NCBI GenBank assembly: GCA_963978895.1
Contig: OZ022242.1
Coordinates: 29,581,306-29,645,305 of the forward strand
Origin: Erpobdella octoculata
Lineage: Eukaryota; Annelida; Clitellata; Hirudinida; Erpobdellidae
Length of the DNA stretch: 64,000 nucleotides
Direction: 5' to 3'
Part shown: positions 11,336 to 23,900 of the stretch, one piece after another
Layout: each line of letters starts with the position of its first letter
Position numbering within the stretch: position 1 is the stretch's first letter
Made by a program: the position numbers and the translations under genes
Notes under the pieces: generated by a model
Told to the model about the DNA's origin: nothing
The model's database searches: none
Seen by the model: only the letters and a program-made list of their open reading frames with translations

Positions 11336-11835
11336 ACTAACGGAGTACCCAGCGTTGCCCGGGATTTTTAAAAATTTGTTATTCGTTTTTCTCTTTTGCT
11401 CCCGTTTCCTTCCCCGCTTGCTTTCACGGTCGCTTTTCCGTTTCCGGTTGCTTTTCCGATTTCACTTGCTCTCCCGTTCCCAGTTACTTTTCCGTCTCGG
11501 TCGCTTTCCCGCACCCGTTCGTTCTTCTGCTTCCTCATGTTCTCCCGATTCCTCTCCCCTTCCGCTCAATCTTCCGCTCCTGGTCGTTTTTCCGTTCCCG
11601 CTTGCTCTCCCGTTCCCGTTCCCGCTCATTCTCCAATTTTCGCTCTCGCTCGCTCTCCCGTTTCAGTTTTCGCTCATTTTGTGACTGATCTAATTTTTTT
11701 CAACAGAAACCTTTCCCTATTGACTTTCAATGTTGTGATGAGATTTCATTGCGATCCGATGAATGGTGTAGCATTGCATAAGGGACACACAACACACAAA
11801 CAGGCAAACAGACATTCCTTTATATATAAAGAGAT
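11336..11835 (+). repeat. Dispersed repeat with pyrimidine-rich minisatellite (copy 3, most complete)
   Basis: Head motif ACTAACGGAGTACCCAGCG then TTGCCCGGG (11336-11362). About 310 bp of degenerate CCCGTTCCCGCTTGCTTTTC-like units follow, then a nonrepetitive part (TTTTGTGACTGATCT, CATTGCGATCCGATGAATGG) that ends near a short palindrome CTTTATATATAAAG at 11818-11831. Open frames with Phe/Pro/Arg/Ser runs are shadows of the array. No transposase or Rep/helicase gene is present, so the unit is nonautonomous. Confidence 0.65.
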
Positions 11836-11839
11836 TATA

Positions 11840-12175
11840 AAAAATTTAACTTTAAAATTTGATTTGATTCTTCCTCAATTCTAATAACGATTTCATAGCT
11901 TAAACTAATTATATGTTAAAACACAATTTTTAAATTCAGATTTTAAAGTTTATTTAAATTATTATTCAACAGTACATTTTTTAAAATTATTATTCAACAG
12001 TACATTTTTTAAATTTTAATTTAGTTTGATTTTTTTCAATTTTAGAAAGTATATACATTTTTTATTAAAACTAAATAGATATAGAGCTCTACAAATTATT
12101 ATGTTGTCATTTTCAACATACAACTAACGCTTTAAAACGTTGATAAAAATTGCTTCTGTAATGTTGTTAAACATC
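11840..12175. other. AT-rich stretch, nothing recognised
   Basis: Contains a direct duplication of AAATTATTATTCAACAGTAC with the following ATTTTTTAAA (about 11956 and 11985); no gene seen. Confidence 0.5.
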
Positions 12176-12868
12176 TACATACATAATTTCCGATGACTGT
12201 ATGTATGTATGTATGTATGTATGTATGTATGTATGTATGTATGTATGTATGTATGTATGTATGTATGTATGTATGTATGTATGTATGTATGTATGTATGT
12301 ATGTATGTATGTATGTATGTATGTATGTATGTATGTATGTATGTATGTATGTATGTATGTATGTATGTATGTATGTATGTATGTATGTATGTATGTATGT
12401 ATGTATGTATGTATGTATGTATGTATGTATGTATGTATGTATGGATGGATGGATGGATGGATGGATGGATGGATGGATGGATGGATGGATGTATGTATGT
12501 ATGTATGTATGTATGTATGTATGTATGTATGTATGTATGTATGTATGTATGTATGTATGTATGTATGTATGTATGTATGTATGTATGTATGTATGTATGT
12601 ATGTATGTATGTATGTATGTATGTATGTATGTATGTATGTATGTATGTATGTATGTATGTATGTATGTATGTATGTATGTATGTATGTATGTATGTATGT
12701 ATGTATGTATGTATGTATGTATGTATGTATGTATGTATGTATGTATGTATGTATGTATGTATGTATGTATGTATGTATGTATGTATGTATGTATGTATGT
12801 ATGTATGTATGTATGTATGTATGTATGTATGTATGTATGTATGTATGTATGTATGTATGTATGTATGT
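12176..12868. repeat. Giant (ATGT)n array with central (ATGG)n block
   Basis: After the family motif ACATACATAATTTCC (12178-12192), a perfect ATGT array runs 12198-12440, ATGG repeats run 12441-12490, and ATGT resumes to 12868. All three plus frames stay open (Cys-Met-Tyr-Val cycles) simply because the 4-base unit has no stop. Confidence 0.97.
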
Positions 12869-13157
12869 TTCTAATCTAGATCAAATTTTAAAAACGCCAT
12901 GTGTGGCATTGTGTTTTTAAAAAAATCTTTGAGCAGAAATTAAGCAGGATCAAGCAATATTGCTTCTTTGTATAGATAAAAATAATTTGCTAAAGAACAA
13001 TAAAAAATACTTTATTAGGAATAAAAAATATAACTGGAATTTCCAGTGTAATAATACAAAGAAATAACTTCATAAAACATTGACTTTTAGACTGCAACAG
13101 ACCGGTGTACCTTGTTGCGATCAATACTCGAACCTTGAAGCTGAAGATGACCAATAC

Positions 13158-13458
13158 ATCTATATTGCTGTCGCGCGTGTGAAAATGCATCTATATTGTG
13201 TTGTATGTGTTAGAACATATCTATATTGTGTTGTATGTGTTAGAACATATCTATATTGTGTTGTATGTGTTACAACTTATCTATATTGTGTTGTATGTGT
13301 TAAAACATATCTATATTGTGTTGCGTGTGTTACAATTTATCTATATTGTGTTCTATGCATTACAGCATACCTATATTCTGTTGTATGCGTTACAACAAAT
13401 TTATATTCTGGTGGATGTGTTAAAACAAATTTATATTCTAATGTATGTGTTGATATAT
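13158..13458. repeat. 30-bp tandem repeat, about 10 units
   Basis: ATCTATATTG starts recur at 13158, 13189, then every 30 bp at 13219, 13249, 13279, 13309, 13339, with diverged copies at 13369, 13399 and 13429. The period is a multiple of three. The plus frame from 13080 to 13478 therefore reads about nine cycles of a 10-residue unit (YLYCVVCVRT). Two frames stay open, so coding is not implied. Confidence 0.9.
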
Positions 13459-13479
13459 ATATATATATATGTTATTAAA

Positions 13480-14090
13480 TTTATATTGTAATTTTACGTG
13501 TTGCAATACATTTGAATTTTACCAAAATCAAAATTAATTTGCAATGTTGTTTCATTATCGTTGTTTGGGATAAATAATTATGATTTTTTACAGTTAATGA
13601 AACATAATAATATTAGATTGTCTTATTTGTTAAAAAATATAATTGGTTTTGAAAAGCTCATTGAAAACAAAATATGCTGAATTACATAAACACAAAAGAA
13701 CATAGTCATCAAAATGTTTTATTAGAGGTTTTAGAATAAAAACGTTTATTACCAATAAATCTTCAAAACAAAAATAGTGTTTTTTCTAAGAAATTAAATC
13801 TTTCATAATAGCCAAAACAATTTCAACTTTTTGAAACTGTCGTGCAAATAAATCACAATAAAACATAACAGTTGCTTTAACGGCACCGATAATTGCGCAA
13901 TAAATCACTGGCGGTGGTCAACAGGCTTGCCGACATATGAGCTGCACTATGGAAATCACTAAAAGAGATTTATCAAAACCAAAGAAGGAATATTTACCAG
14001 AAAATTGTTTAAAAGCCTTAAATTTTTTTTTAACAATTTTTGATCTTTGAGTTTTGGAAAGAAAACAACGAGCCCTCCTGCATTACCACA
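13480..14090. other. AT-rich stretch, nothing recognised
   Basis: No gene or family repeat recognised. Confidence 0.5.
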
Positions 14091-14094
14091 TTAA

Positions 14095-14352
14095 ATATGT
14101 GGTGAGTGAAGTATTTATTGTGTGGTATTTAAAGTGTGGTAAGGGAAGTATTAATTGTGTGATATTTATTGTATGGTATTTAAGGTGTGGTAACTGAAGT
14201 ATTTATTGTGTGGTCTTTAATGTGCGGTCAGTGGAGTATTTATTGTGTTGTATTCAATTTGAGATCAGTAAAGTATTTGTTGTGTTTTATTCAATTTCAG
14301 ATCAGTAAAGTATTTGTTGTGTGGTATTTAATGTGTGGTCAGCGAAGTATTT
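14095..14352. repeat. ~37-bp degenerate tandem repeat, about 7 units
   Basis: Units of the form GTATTTATTGTGTGGTATTT followed by AATGTGTGGTCAGTGAA repeat with point changes and small indels. Confidence 0.8.
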
Positions 14353-15365
14353 AGTATTAATTTCAAGACGCACTAAAAATAGAATTTTTAAAACTAGCAG
14401 AAACTTGATCAAAATTAAAAATATGAAGCATATGCTTTTATAACACTGTATGCACAGCACATACTCGTATATTATCTTACAACTGAGCTTCAACACGCAA
14501 AATGGTATTTTTATTACGTCACTATATATTACAAACACTAAAACTTAAAACGAAATTTTAATTGTATTTTCTTTTTTTTAAATCACTTCAACAGTGTGAG
14601 ATTGTGAATTGAACGCCTTTAAAAGATTAATTAACTTCCAGTCACCCAATCGAGCTGTCTGGCCTGACTTATAAAAGATTTATTCAAACAATGTATTTTT
14701 CAACGACTCTTAGTAACTTTAAATCTCTTAGAAAACCTTCATTTTTGTTTTGTAGACAAATGTTAAAAATAAACATTGAGGCAGTTGTACATCATTAAAA
14801 CAGCAGAGTTTTAAAATATAAACTTTTTTATGATTATGCGTGCTGATACATTTTGAAAAAGCTCGAAAATTATTATCTTTAAATTTTAAATTTCAATATT
14901 TTTATATTTTGTTCCAAAAAGCAAAAAATTTAAATGTCATAAAAGAACTACTTTTCTCAAAATTTTATTTGATTATTTGATGCTGATTTATCCTATATAT
15001 AAAAAATTTCTGAAAGAAACTCCGATTGTCAGATTGTGCAATTTTTTCCTAAACACGCGAATTTGCAAACGTCTTATAAAACACGATTTTGTAGGTTATT
15101 ACAGAAATATTTTCCAATTTCATACACATTTTCAAAATGCGTTTCTTATTTCTTTTAAGTCGGATTTAAGCTGACTCTCTGAACTAGCTAGAATAATCCG
15201 AGCCTGAAGTTTGCTAGTATTCGAATTTTTAATCTTAAAAGCAGGCTATGAAAGATTAAATAGAATAAAAGTGTTTTGAATTTTTTAGGTCATTATGCAA
15301 ATCTAATTCATAATAGCTTAAAAAGTTATGCACGCATTACTAGATAGTCTGTTGAGTAGGAGGCC
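14353..15365. other. AT-rich stretch, nothing recognised
   Basis: Short open frames only; no coding or repeat signature seen. Confidence 0.5.
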
Positions 15366-15370
15366 ATTTT

Positions 15371-15397
15371 GTGCATTTGACAACGTGTCAAATGCAC
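15371..15397. other. Perfect 12-bp inverted repeat with 3-base loop
   Basis: GTGCATTTGACA (15371-15382), loop ACG, TGTCAAATGCAC (15386-15397). It is flanked by two GGAGG(CA)GCCATTTTGT-like blocks (about 15359 and 15420). Function unknown. Confidence 0.85.
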
Positions 15398-16690
15398 TGT
15401 CGCGACGTCCATGCGATGCTGGAGGCAGCCATTTTGTATGCGTGGTGCTAATAAAGATTTTTCGGTTGACGACAACTTGATAATCGTGAATAACAACAAA
15501 AAATGAAGAAGCTGATTGGCGGAGGTTTGCTGGGCACGAAATAAATTCTTTAAAATTAAAAACAGATCTTTGTGAAAAAATTCAAAAAAGAGGATTTTTT
15601 AACTTTTGCCAGTTGTGTATTTCCCGATTACTTCTCAGACTTGTTCAGATCTTTTAAAAAATCAAGAAGTTTAAAGGCCGAAACGCTGAATACTGAGAGA
15701 TTCTTCTTCTGAAGATTTTTGACAAAGAAAGTTCGAAACGAGTTTCAAAAAGTTTAAAAATTTAAGACATTTTTCCTGCGGGTCGAAGTTGATCAAATCA
15801 GAAACACAAAAAATAAAATAAGGGATTGTAGGAAAATAAAAAATTTAAATCGTTGGAATATGTTTACAATTAAAATTGCTGCGGGCAATTAACACGAGTA
15901 CATAGTTATAAATTTTGTTATTATATTTTGAAAAGTACTTGAATAAGTTGAAACGAAATGAATTGAAAATATCAAAAAAAAATGTATGTAATAGAAGTGT
16001 GAGGATAAGTTGGATGAACCAGGTGGGGTAAAAAACCGACTCTTCAGTGCTGTGTTGTTGGCTTTCTTAGGGAGGGTCGGCGACTTGCCTAGGAGGAGAG
16101 GTCAAAAATATACAAAACCCTGTGAATTTTCATCCTGATTTCAGTGCACACACACATGCATACAATTATACAGACAACGGAATGTATGTATATTGTTTGT
16201 GATTCTAGAAGCATTTAAAAAAAATTAATAAAATGATTTTCAATTTTCTTTTAAACAATTTTAGCGTTTCATCAGTAGAGTTTTAAAAAATTCAATATCT
16301 TTCTGGCATGGCAGATGTGAACTCTGAATAATTGATCGCAGTTTGCCATGTGCAAACCACTTTGTTTCTGAAAAAAATCCTTATTATATTAGAGAAATAT
16401 TTTACATTTTTAATTACGAAATATTATTTTGTTTCGAAAAGATACGTGGCTTTCGGCTTAAAGTTCAAATTATAATTAAATGCCAAACTTCATTGCGTAA
16501 AAGTAGAACTTCATGTAAGAAGTTGTTTTTAACGCAAAAGTTTCTCATACGATGCAAATCTCAAGATAATCGCATCGATCAATTCCCAGACGAATATTTT
16601 GCGTCACGAACCATCCCAGTAATCACCTCTGTTCCTCCAGGTATAATTTTTCATTGTTTCTTCAACAAAACTTTTCACTCGGAAAACTAA
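15398..16690. other. AT-rich stretch, nothing recognised
   Basis: The open frame at 16343-16690 shows no family resemblance. Confidence 0.4.
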
Positions 16691-16781
16691 AACGTGAAAC
16701 GCAAACCAAAGAAAGAAGATACAATGAAACGCAAACCATAGAAAGAAGATACAATGAAACGCAAACCATAGAAAGAAGATA
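16691..16781. repeat. 30-bp tandem repeat, three units
   Basis: GAAACGCAAACCATAGAAAG with AAGATACAAT repeats three times with one or two changes per unit. Confidence 0.9.
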
Positions 16782-17208
16782 GAAAAATCGTTCATCAGTT
16801 TTTAAAGATTTTCTACTTTTTTCTGTTACTGCACGTGATGTATATTTTGTGAAGGAAAAATTCAGCACTTTTTTTATAAAAAAAAACTAAAATATTTGTA
16901 TTATTAATTTTTACTCTTACTTAAAACTGTTTCTTTTCATAGATTTCTAGAAAAAATACAGACTGAAAAAGATGTAATTTGTTTGCATGCACAATTGGCT
17001 TAAGAACAAAACTTGTCATCTTAAGAACGAAATATAATTCAATAAAGACAAGATTATTTATGACCGCAAAGGATAAAACATCTTAATTAGATGAGCTATA
17101 TTATGACACATTTCAATTAAGTGATGACATACTGTTATTTATTGCTTATATATGACCTTTTCATACAACAACACTTGACCGAACTCATTTATAAAATTTT
17201 TCAACATT

Positions 17209-17587
<379 letters not shown>

Positions 17588-17809
17588 CAACCTTCTTGTT
17601 CTTTAACTTGCTTATCAGTTTATTATTTTTATTGAAAAAAAAATCAAAGTTCACTACAGAGCCAACACGTTTTTGTTATTTTCGTTTTTATTAAACATTA
17701 AACTTTACGTCAAATAAATTGTTGTTGCAAAATAGCTTTGATTTTACATCTTATCAAATTATTTTTTGACGAGCAGACTATTTATTAATCAAAGATTTTA
17801 TTAAACAGT

Positions 17810-17820
17810 TTTATTTTATT
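17810..17820 (-). terminator. Poly(A) signals of the CUB gene
   Basis: Two overlapping AATAAA hexamers on the minus strand (17820-17815 and 17815-17810) lie about 60-70 bases after the predicted stop codon. Confidence 0.5.
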
Positions 17821-17879
17821 ATTGGTTTAATTATTATTATTATTATTATCAGAGAAATACAAGCCTGGAAAATAAATGT

Positions 17880-17965
17880 CTAATTCATACTTGGATGTTT
17901 CTCTTCTTGCGTGTTTATGTCCTGGTGTGAAGTGTCTGCAGGGAAGTCATCAGGGTGCTGACGGG
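17880..17965 (-). CDS. CUB gene exon 6: probable last exon
   Basis: The acceptor TTATTTTTAG is followed by 27 open codons (RQHPDDFPADTSHQDINTQ and an acidic/basic tail) and a TAG. The phase joins exon 5, and AATAAA signals follow. There is no domain to confirm it, so it rests on splice signals and phase. Confidence 0.5.
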
Positions 17966-20900
17966 CTAAAAATAATAATAAAACTTTTAATATATTTCTA
18001 ATAATAAAAAAAACGATGATAATAACAATGAATATAACAATATAAATAATAACAAGATAAGTTTGAGCTTTACAATGTTATTTATATTTACAGCAAAACC
18101 AATGTGTGCTTAACGCTTGACCTAGCGACTAGATCAAAATTACATTTGAGCGCCTGGCGAACAAATCTAAAATAAATATTTTTCTTTGTTCGCCTACAGG
18201 CATCGAAAAAAATCTTGCTAGAAAATGACCATGATGTTTACAGAGTTTTAAGACATGCTAGTTTTTGCTAGACATGTTTTTTAAAGAATAGAATTTAATT
18301 TGAAATCTTCCAGCAGACTTCTAACAAAGAACAATATTTATGGCTTTAAATTCTAAACAGGAAATTCCTGATGAGACAAGATTGAAAATTTATGTTAGAC
18401 TGACTTTAGTATGAGTCTCACAAAAAATTGTTAATTTAAACTTGTTAAGCAAAAAACGCCGAAAAAAAACAAATTGAAAAAATTCTTTCTCTTTGTAGAT
18501 TTTTCTTTCATTTTCCTTGCATTGTTCTGTTTTTTTATTTTCATTTTCGCAGATTACCATGCTTTTGTTTGAGGAGATCCCAGAGATTAGCACTCAAAAT
18601 AATGAACAGGATGCCGACAGAAGTTTATAGCTGAAATAAGGTCATTGAAAGAACATTTGCTAGCCATTTGCATCAAAGAAATTACTTTGAAATTGGAATG
18701 TGAATTTTCATATACAAACATGAAGAAGTCATTTTTTTCTGCTGATGCTACTTTCAGAGAATGTCTCGCAGAGTTACCGTCTTGATTTGATTGCATGAAC
18801 TTTTCCATAACCTAAAGCAAAGCGTAATCAGCAGGTGTTGATTTCAGCACAAACACGCGAACATTCACAGACCGACATATAAACATCCACATCCACATCC
18901 ACATGCATATACTCAAACTTTTCCGTACAAATGCAAACTGACAACCAGATAGTGATTCAAAGAACAACGACACAGCCTGATCGGATCAGAACAACGCTGG
19001 GAGCTACGTAAGCCGGTTTGCCCACGTCACGTGTGTTTGTCCATTGCATGGATATTGTGCAGTTGGAAGAAAGCGAGTCTGGACTCAACGCTAGAAGATT
19101 GTGCTTTGCTACCTCTTAAAGAGCATATAATTGAATTGCAGAAGGCCTGGAAATGGGCCCTCTGAGCACTAAAACAGATGGACTACACTGTACGATCTGA
19201 CACAAAATACAACACAAGCGTACCGTCTAACTCATCTAAGAAGAAGGAACTTTATAACAACGCATACTGACACAATTTTAGACAATTTTAAACGCAGGTG
19301 TACTTTACAATTACACTTAGACACACACACACACACTAATGAAGACTGACATATGTACATGTATGTACCCAAGTTTAAAACATCGTAAAGAGTAACCTCA
19401 CACAGTCAAGCAGCCACATATCCCGACAAAACGGAGTAAATAAAAAGAAACACATAAAATTAAAAGTTCACACAAAAACTCTCACCCAACCAATCGTATT
19501 GCTCTTTCTTACCGTGCTTCCAACTTTCTCCAACGACGGCCATTGAAGTATTCCTTGAAGGGACGCCATATTTTCTGCCATCTTGCGGTCGTTGCAAGTT
19601 GAAGCTCATTTCCCTTTCCGGTTTTGATGGAAAGTGCGGGGGAGTCGTTGCGAAGACGCGTGGAGGAGGGAAAAAGAAGCGGAAACTGGCGGCAAATCCT
19701 TGTCGCTGCTTTCTCGAGTCAGATACAAATTCTACGGCCGCCATGTTGAATGACGAGGTGACGTGCTCGGACGTTCTCGAATTGCAGAAGCGAGCGATGA
19801 CAGGGGAAATGGATTCGAGACCATCTCTGACGATCACCTGGTCTGGACTGTCTTCACATCTGCAAGTGAAACAATAACGGGATCTGAAGAGAGAAAAAAA
19901 ACAAGCACCACAAGACACCACCGGGTACAGTTGATTATTTTTTTATTTCTGATCCGAACGCGGTTTGTAATCCTGCAGTTTGAGTTCACTGGTGTCCGTT
20001 GACGTCAGAATGATGGATGGGAAACTTTTAATCTTCCCTTCATTAGAATTTGTTATTTCCTTGCCATGCTTTTAATGCCACGCCACCAATCCTGGAGACA
20101 TCTTTCCACGTCTCAGGGACCAATAGAAAACTCCGCCGAGGGACAAATTTTATTTATAAATAAATTACTATAGAAAAAATCACAAGTTTACTTACAAAAA
20201 TTTAATTCTTGAACAATTCAGAAAAGCGTTTAAAAATGTTTTTTCCTCAATTAAGTATATCAATTTTATGTTGTTTTATTTATTCATTTGAATCAATAGA
20301 GCAGCATTAAGTGGATTAATGAATGTGATGAAAATGATATCATCACCGATGCAGTAAGAATAGAAATGAATCACAGATAAGTCGTGAACGTGATCTGCTT
20401 GGAAGTTGAAAAAAACTGATTATCTTCTTTTTCACACTTTTTATTTTTTATTACCAACTTTTTTTTTAATTATTTACTTGAGCTCGACTGGCTTGTATGG
20501 CTCAAAAGATTACAATTAACGTTTTTATATTATGCGATTTAAGATTTTCGCTCGCAGTTTAAATATTTGACAGGTAACCGTATTGAGGATTGCAATTATA
20601 AAAATGTTGACAACGGTGATGTTGATGGCACCAAAAATGATTGCAATGTCAATGATAATGACGACGAGGATGGCTTCTTTGACGATGATGTCATTGATGA
20701 TGATAATGAAATGATGACAATGGTAATAACATTGATGACGATAATGATTCGATGAAGATGATGAAAACAGAAGTTTCTTTGAAAAAGCAACTCTGGGCGT
20801 GATGAAATCCAGCAATCACGAGGCGGACGATAGAGATTGTATGTTAGTGCAAACTGGAGTTTTTGGATGCAGTTAGAACAGTCGAAATGATCTGCAAAAT

Positions 20901-23900
20901 ATTTTTATATTTTTTTTGCTTCCTTTAAAAACGTCTGCCTGCGGTCAGAAAACTGTAAAATTGTTTTTTAGCTCATCAAGTGTACGAAAGCAGTTCTTAG
21001 AAATTATTTTTTAAGTTAAAAAGAAAGCAATTATTTTATAAAAAAAATAATTTTTAACAATCTTTCTATCTGAAATAAAAAAAAACTAAAAAAGGTTTTA
21101 TCCAAAAAATCTTTTATATTTTGTTTTTTTTAAAGCTAGATAAATTATTTTGTAAAAATAAAATTTCAAATATACTATTTTAGAAAATAATCAAAAATTA
21201 AATAGAAAGCATATTGTTCTGAGGACCGGGTTTATATTCCAAGTTTCAGCTTGATTGGATTACGGGAAGTTTGTTAATTTTAATTTTCAAAATTTTTTCA
21301 CAAACAAGCAAATAAACTTGCTATGAAGTTAATACGAATGATTTAAAGAATTTTTTTTTATGTTTTTTAATAACCTAGTAGTGACACATTTATTAAGAAA
21401 ATTTTAATTTAAAACAAAACCAATCTCGACAAAAATAATTTCGCGCAAAAATTGTTTCTCAGCGAATCATTTTCTTTGTTTCATTATTTTTATCAGCGCC
21501 ATCTGCAAGACCAATCCTCGTAGATCAACTCAACAGTTCGCAAGCTTCCCGCCAATTTTTTGCCATAATAATTACTAACCCGGAGTAATTATTCTTCGGT
21601 CACGAGCTGCCATGGCAACAGTTAGACGCTAATTTGCTTGAATATTTCTAACACGCTCTTGCCCTTCAAGTGGTGATGCTCCACTTTTTCCAAGCAATGA
21701 TGGATTCCACGATGATAATTGGCCCCAAAAATGATAATAGGCTGCAAAAATAATAATGGGGTACAAAAATGATAATGGACTTCCAAAATGATAATGAACT
21801 CCCACAACGATACTGGGCCCCCAAAAATGATAATAGCGGCAAAAATGATAATGAACCATAATGTGCTGATGGGACACAAGAAAGATGAAAAGACAACTCA
21901 AGGAAGCAGATGTTGTCGTGTATACATGCGAGTACTTTCACGGAATTATTTCTGTTTTCACACGATGATTTACAAGTGGAGCAATTTAATGCTTGATCGA
22001 ATTTCTCGAATAAATATAACTTCTTTGCAGCCCAGTAATTCCTCCCTCGAGAAATCACATTGGAAATTTTTTCGCCTTCTTCTTTCCTGTCTGCTCTCTG
22101 GACTGTTTTTGCATCATTTCCATCATTGCTTTGCGGCGAATTGTAAACATCTTTATGAATGCATTTCGAACGACAACTGATAACATTCAATTGAGATAAC
22201 TGATGTTATAAAAAAATTTTATTTGAACTTTTTTTGGAATTATCTTGTATTATTGGTTAATATAATCCGGTAATATTAAATTCACCTTCCATCGAGAAAC
22301 TCAAGTTGGATGTCGTGAAATACAAAGGCCACCTTTTCGCTTGGTCTGCCGTAGAAGTTGTATCTACAGTTTGAGTTGGGTGGGTAGTTCTGCGGGTAGA
22401 GCGGAGAGAAAAACTTCCCCGATTGAAGGAGGTTGCTGCTGTTGAAGTCGTAGACGCACGTGCTTCCCCAGCGTGCACTGCTGCCGTTTATTTCGAACTG
22501 GCCTGCAAATGGATATTTTGAATTTATTATGATAATTAAGCTATTAAACAGGCAAACTTACTCACGAAACTAACCAGAATATGCAGAATACTTCTTATAC
22601 TTATAATTTGATTATTAGTTAATAATATTAAATGATAAATCGATCTAACTTTTCTTGAGGAACCTGAAAGTTCCTTTGAAGCCAGTGCTGTTCGTCAGCA
22701 AGTTGTCGCTGTGAAACTCGAATATCAAATATGGCGTCGACGAGTAGTGCTTTTTCGTCACCATGGTGATGTTGCCGCACATCTCGTAGTTCCATTGATC
22801 TCTTTCGTTTACTTCCGGTCTTTTGAGGTCGAGAAAGAATCTGAGGAAGTCACTGCATCTGAGCGAGTAGATTGTTTTTTATTATTTCTTTGGTGATTTA
22901 ATTTAATTTTCTAGTTAATAAATGTTTTCAGAATCGTAAATAATTGTTAATTTAATCAATTAAATAGAAAAATTTAAGAAAAAAATAACAAACACAGAAG
23001 TTGATATGAGCTTTCATTAACCTATTTGTAGTTGGAACTTGTGTATCAAATTCAATAAAATGAAGTTCTACAATGTCTCCAACAAATCCGATGAAAGTAT
23101 AAAGAATGCAGTTGATAAGTGGTGGATAGGGGGAGGGGTGGTTAGGGGAGTTGAAGAAGCCGTGCTCTCTGTGGGAGGTCTTTCTCATTATGACGCATTC
23201 ACATGCTGTCAAACGAAAAAAAGAAACAAAATTAAAAATTAGAAATTAAATTCTCTCTTAATTTCGATCACGTGATCGACAGAAAGATTTTCAGTGACCA
23301 CGTGATAATCTGTTGATGACGTCATTAAAACGTAACACGTTCCTGTTTTACGGCTGGTTATTTTTAGTCTTGATGGACAGTCGATGTGGCGTGGTATAGA
23401 TGCTATTTTTAGAACTGAAGTCCAGCTTGATCAGCTGTACGAGGTGATTGTTCGGTTGCCATGACGAATGGAATATTTAATGATGTGTAATTATAGAGAT
23501 AGTTGTAATTGATGTTGTTATTTTATTTATTTATTTTGCCAAGAATCACGAATTGTTCAATAAAAAGGAGAATAAAGAAGAAAGAGAAATAGAGCAAGAG
23601 AGGTAACAGTACTAGTACAGAGGTTGAATGGCTTGATTTACAACTGAAGTTGAAGATCATTACGCCTACCATAACAAGGTAATGATGGAGTGCTTTTATG
23701 GTTTTCGCTCCCATGAAAATGCGCGAGAACTTTGATGCAGGATTATGAATACTGCATTATTTAAACTTATCCATTTGTTCAAGCTTACTTTCGGCTCTGA
23801 TTTTCTTCAGACGTCTGAATTGATATTTTGAGCACTTGAAAGTAAATTTCTCTTCTAATACTTCAAGGAACGTTAATGGTGGTTTTGTTAACACTGTTTT

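Noticed and set aside
11396..11884. 162-residue frame rich in Pro/Phe/Ser
   Set aside because: Derived from the pyrimidine-rich minisatellite; the same happens at 34.2, 55.1 and 56.3 kb.
12193..12920. Three overlapping frames of over 220 residues (Cys-Met-Tyr-Val cycles)
   Set aside because: A 4-base repeat without stop codons keeps all three frames open; not evidence of coding.
18776..18810. Possible micro-exon of the CUB gene (GCTTTAG to ACG|GTAACT on the minus strand)
   Set aside because: Its 34-base length would shift the frame of the last exon, while exon 5 joins exon 6 directly in phase.
21666..22190. 174-residue minus-strand frame in a CUB-gene intron
   Set aside because: Half of it is the 20-bp tandem repeat, and splicing of the neighbouring exons is in phase without it.
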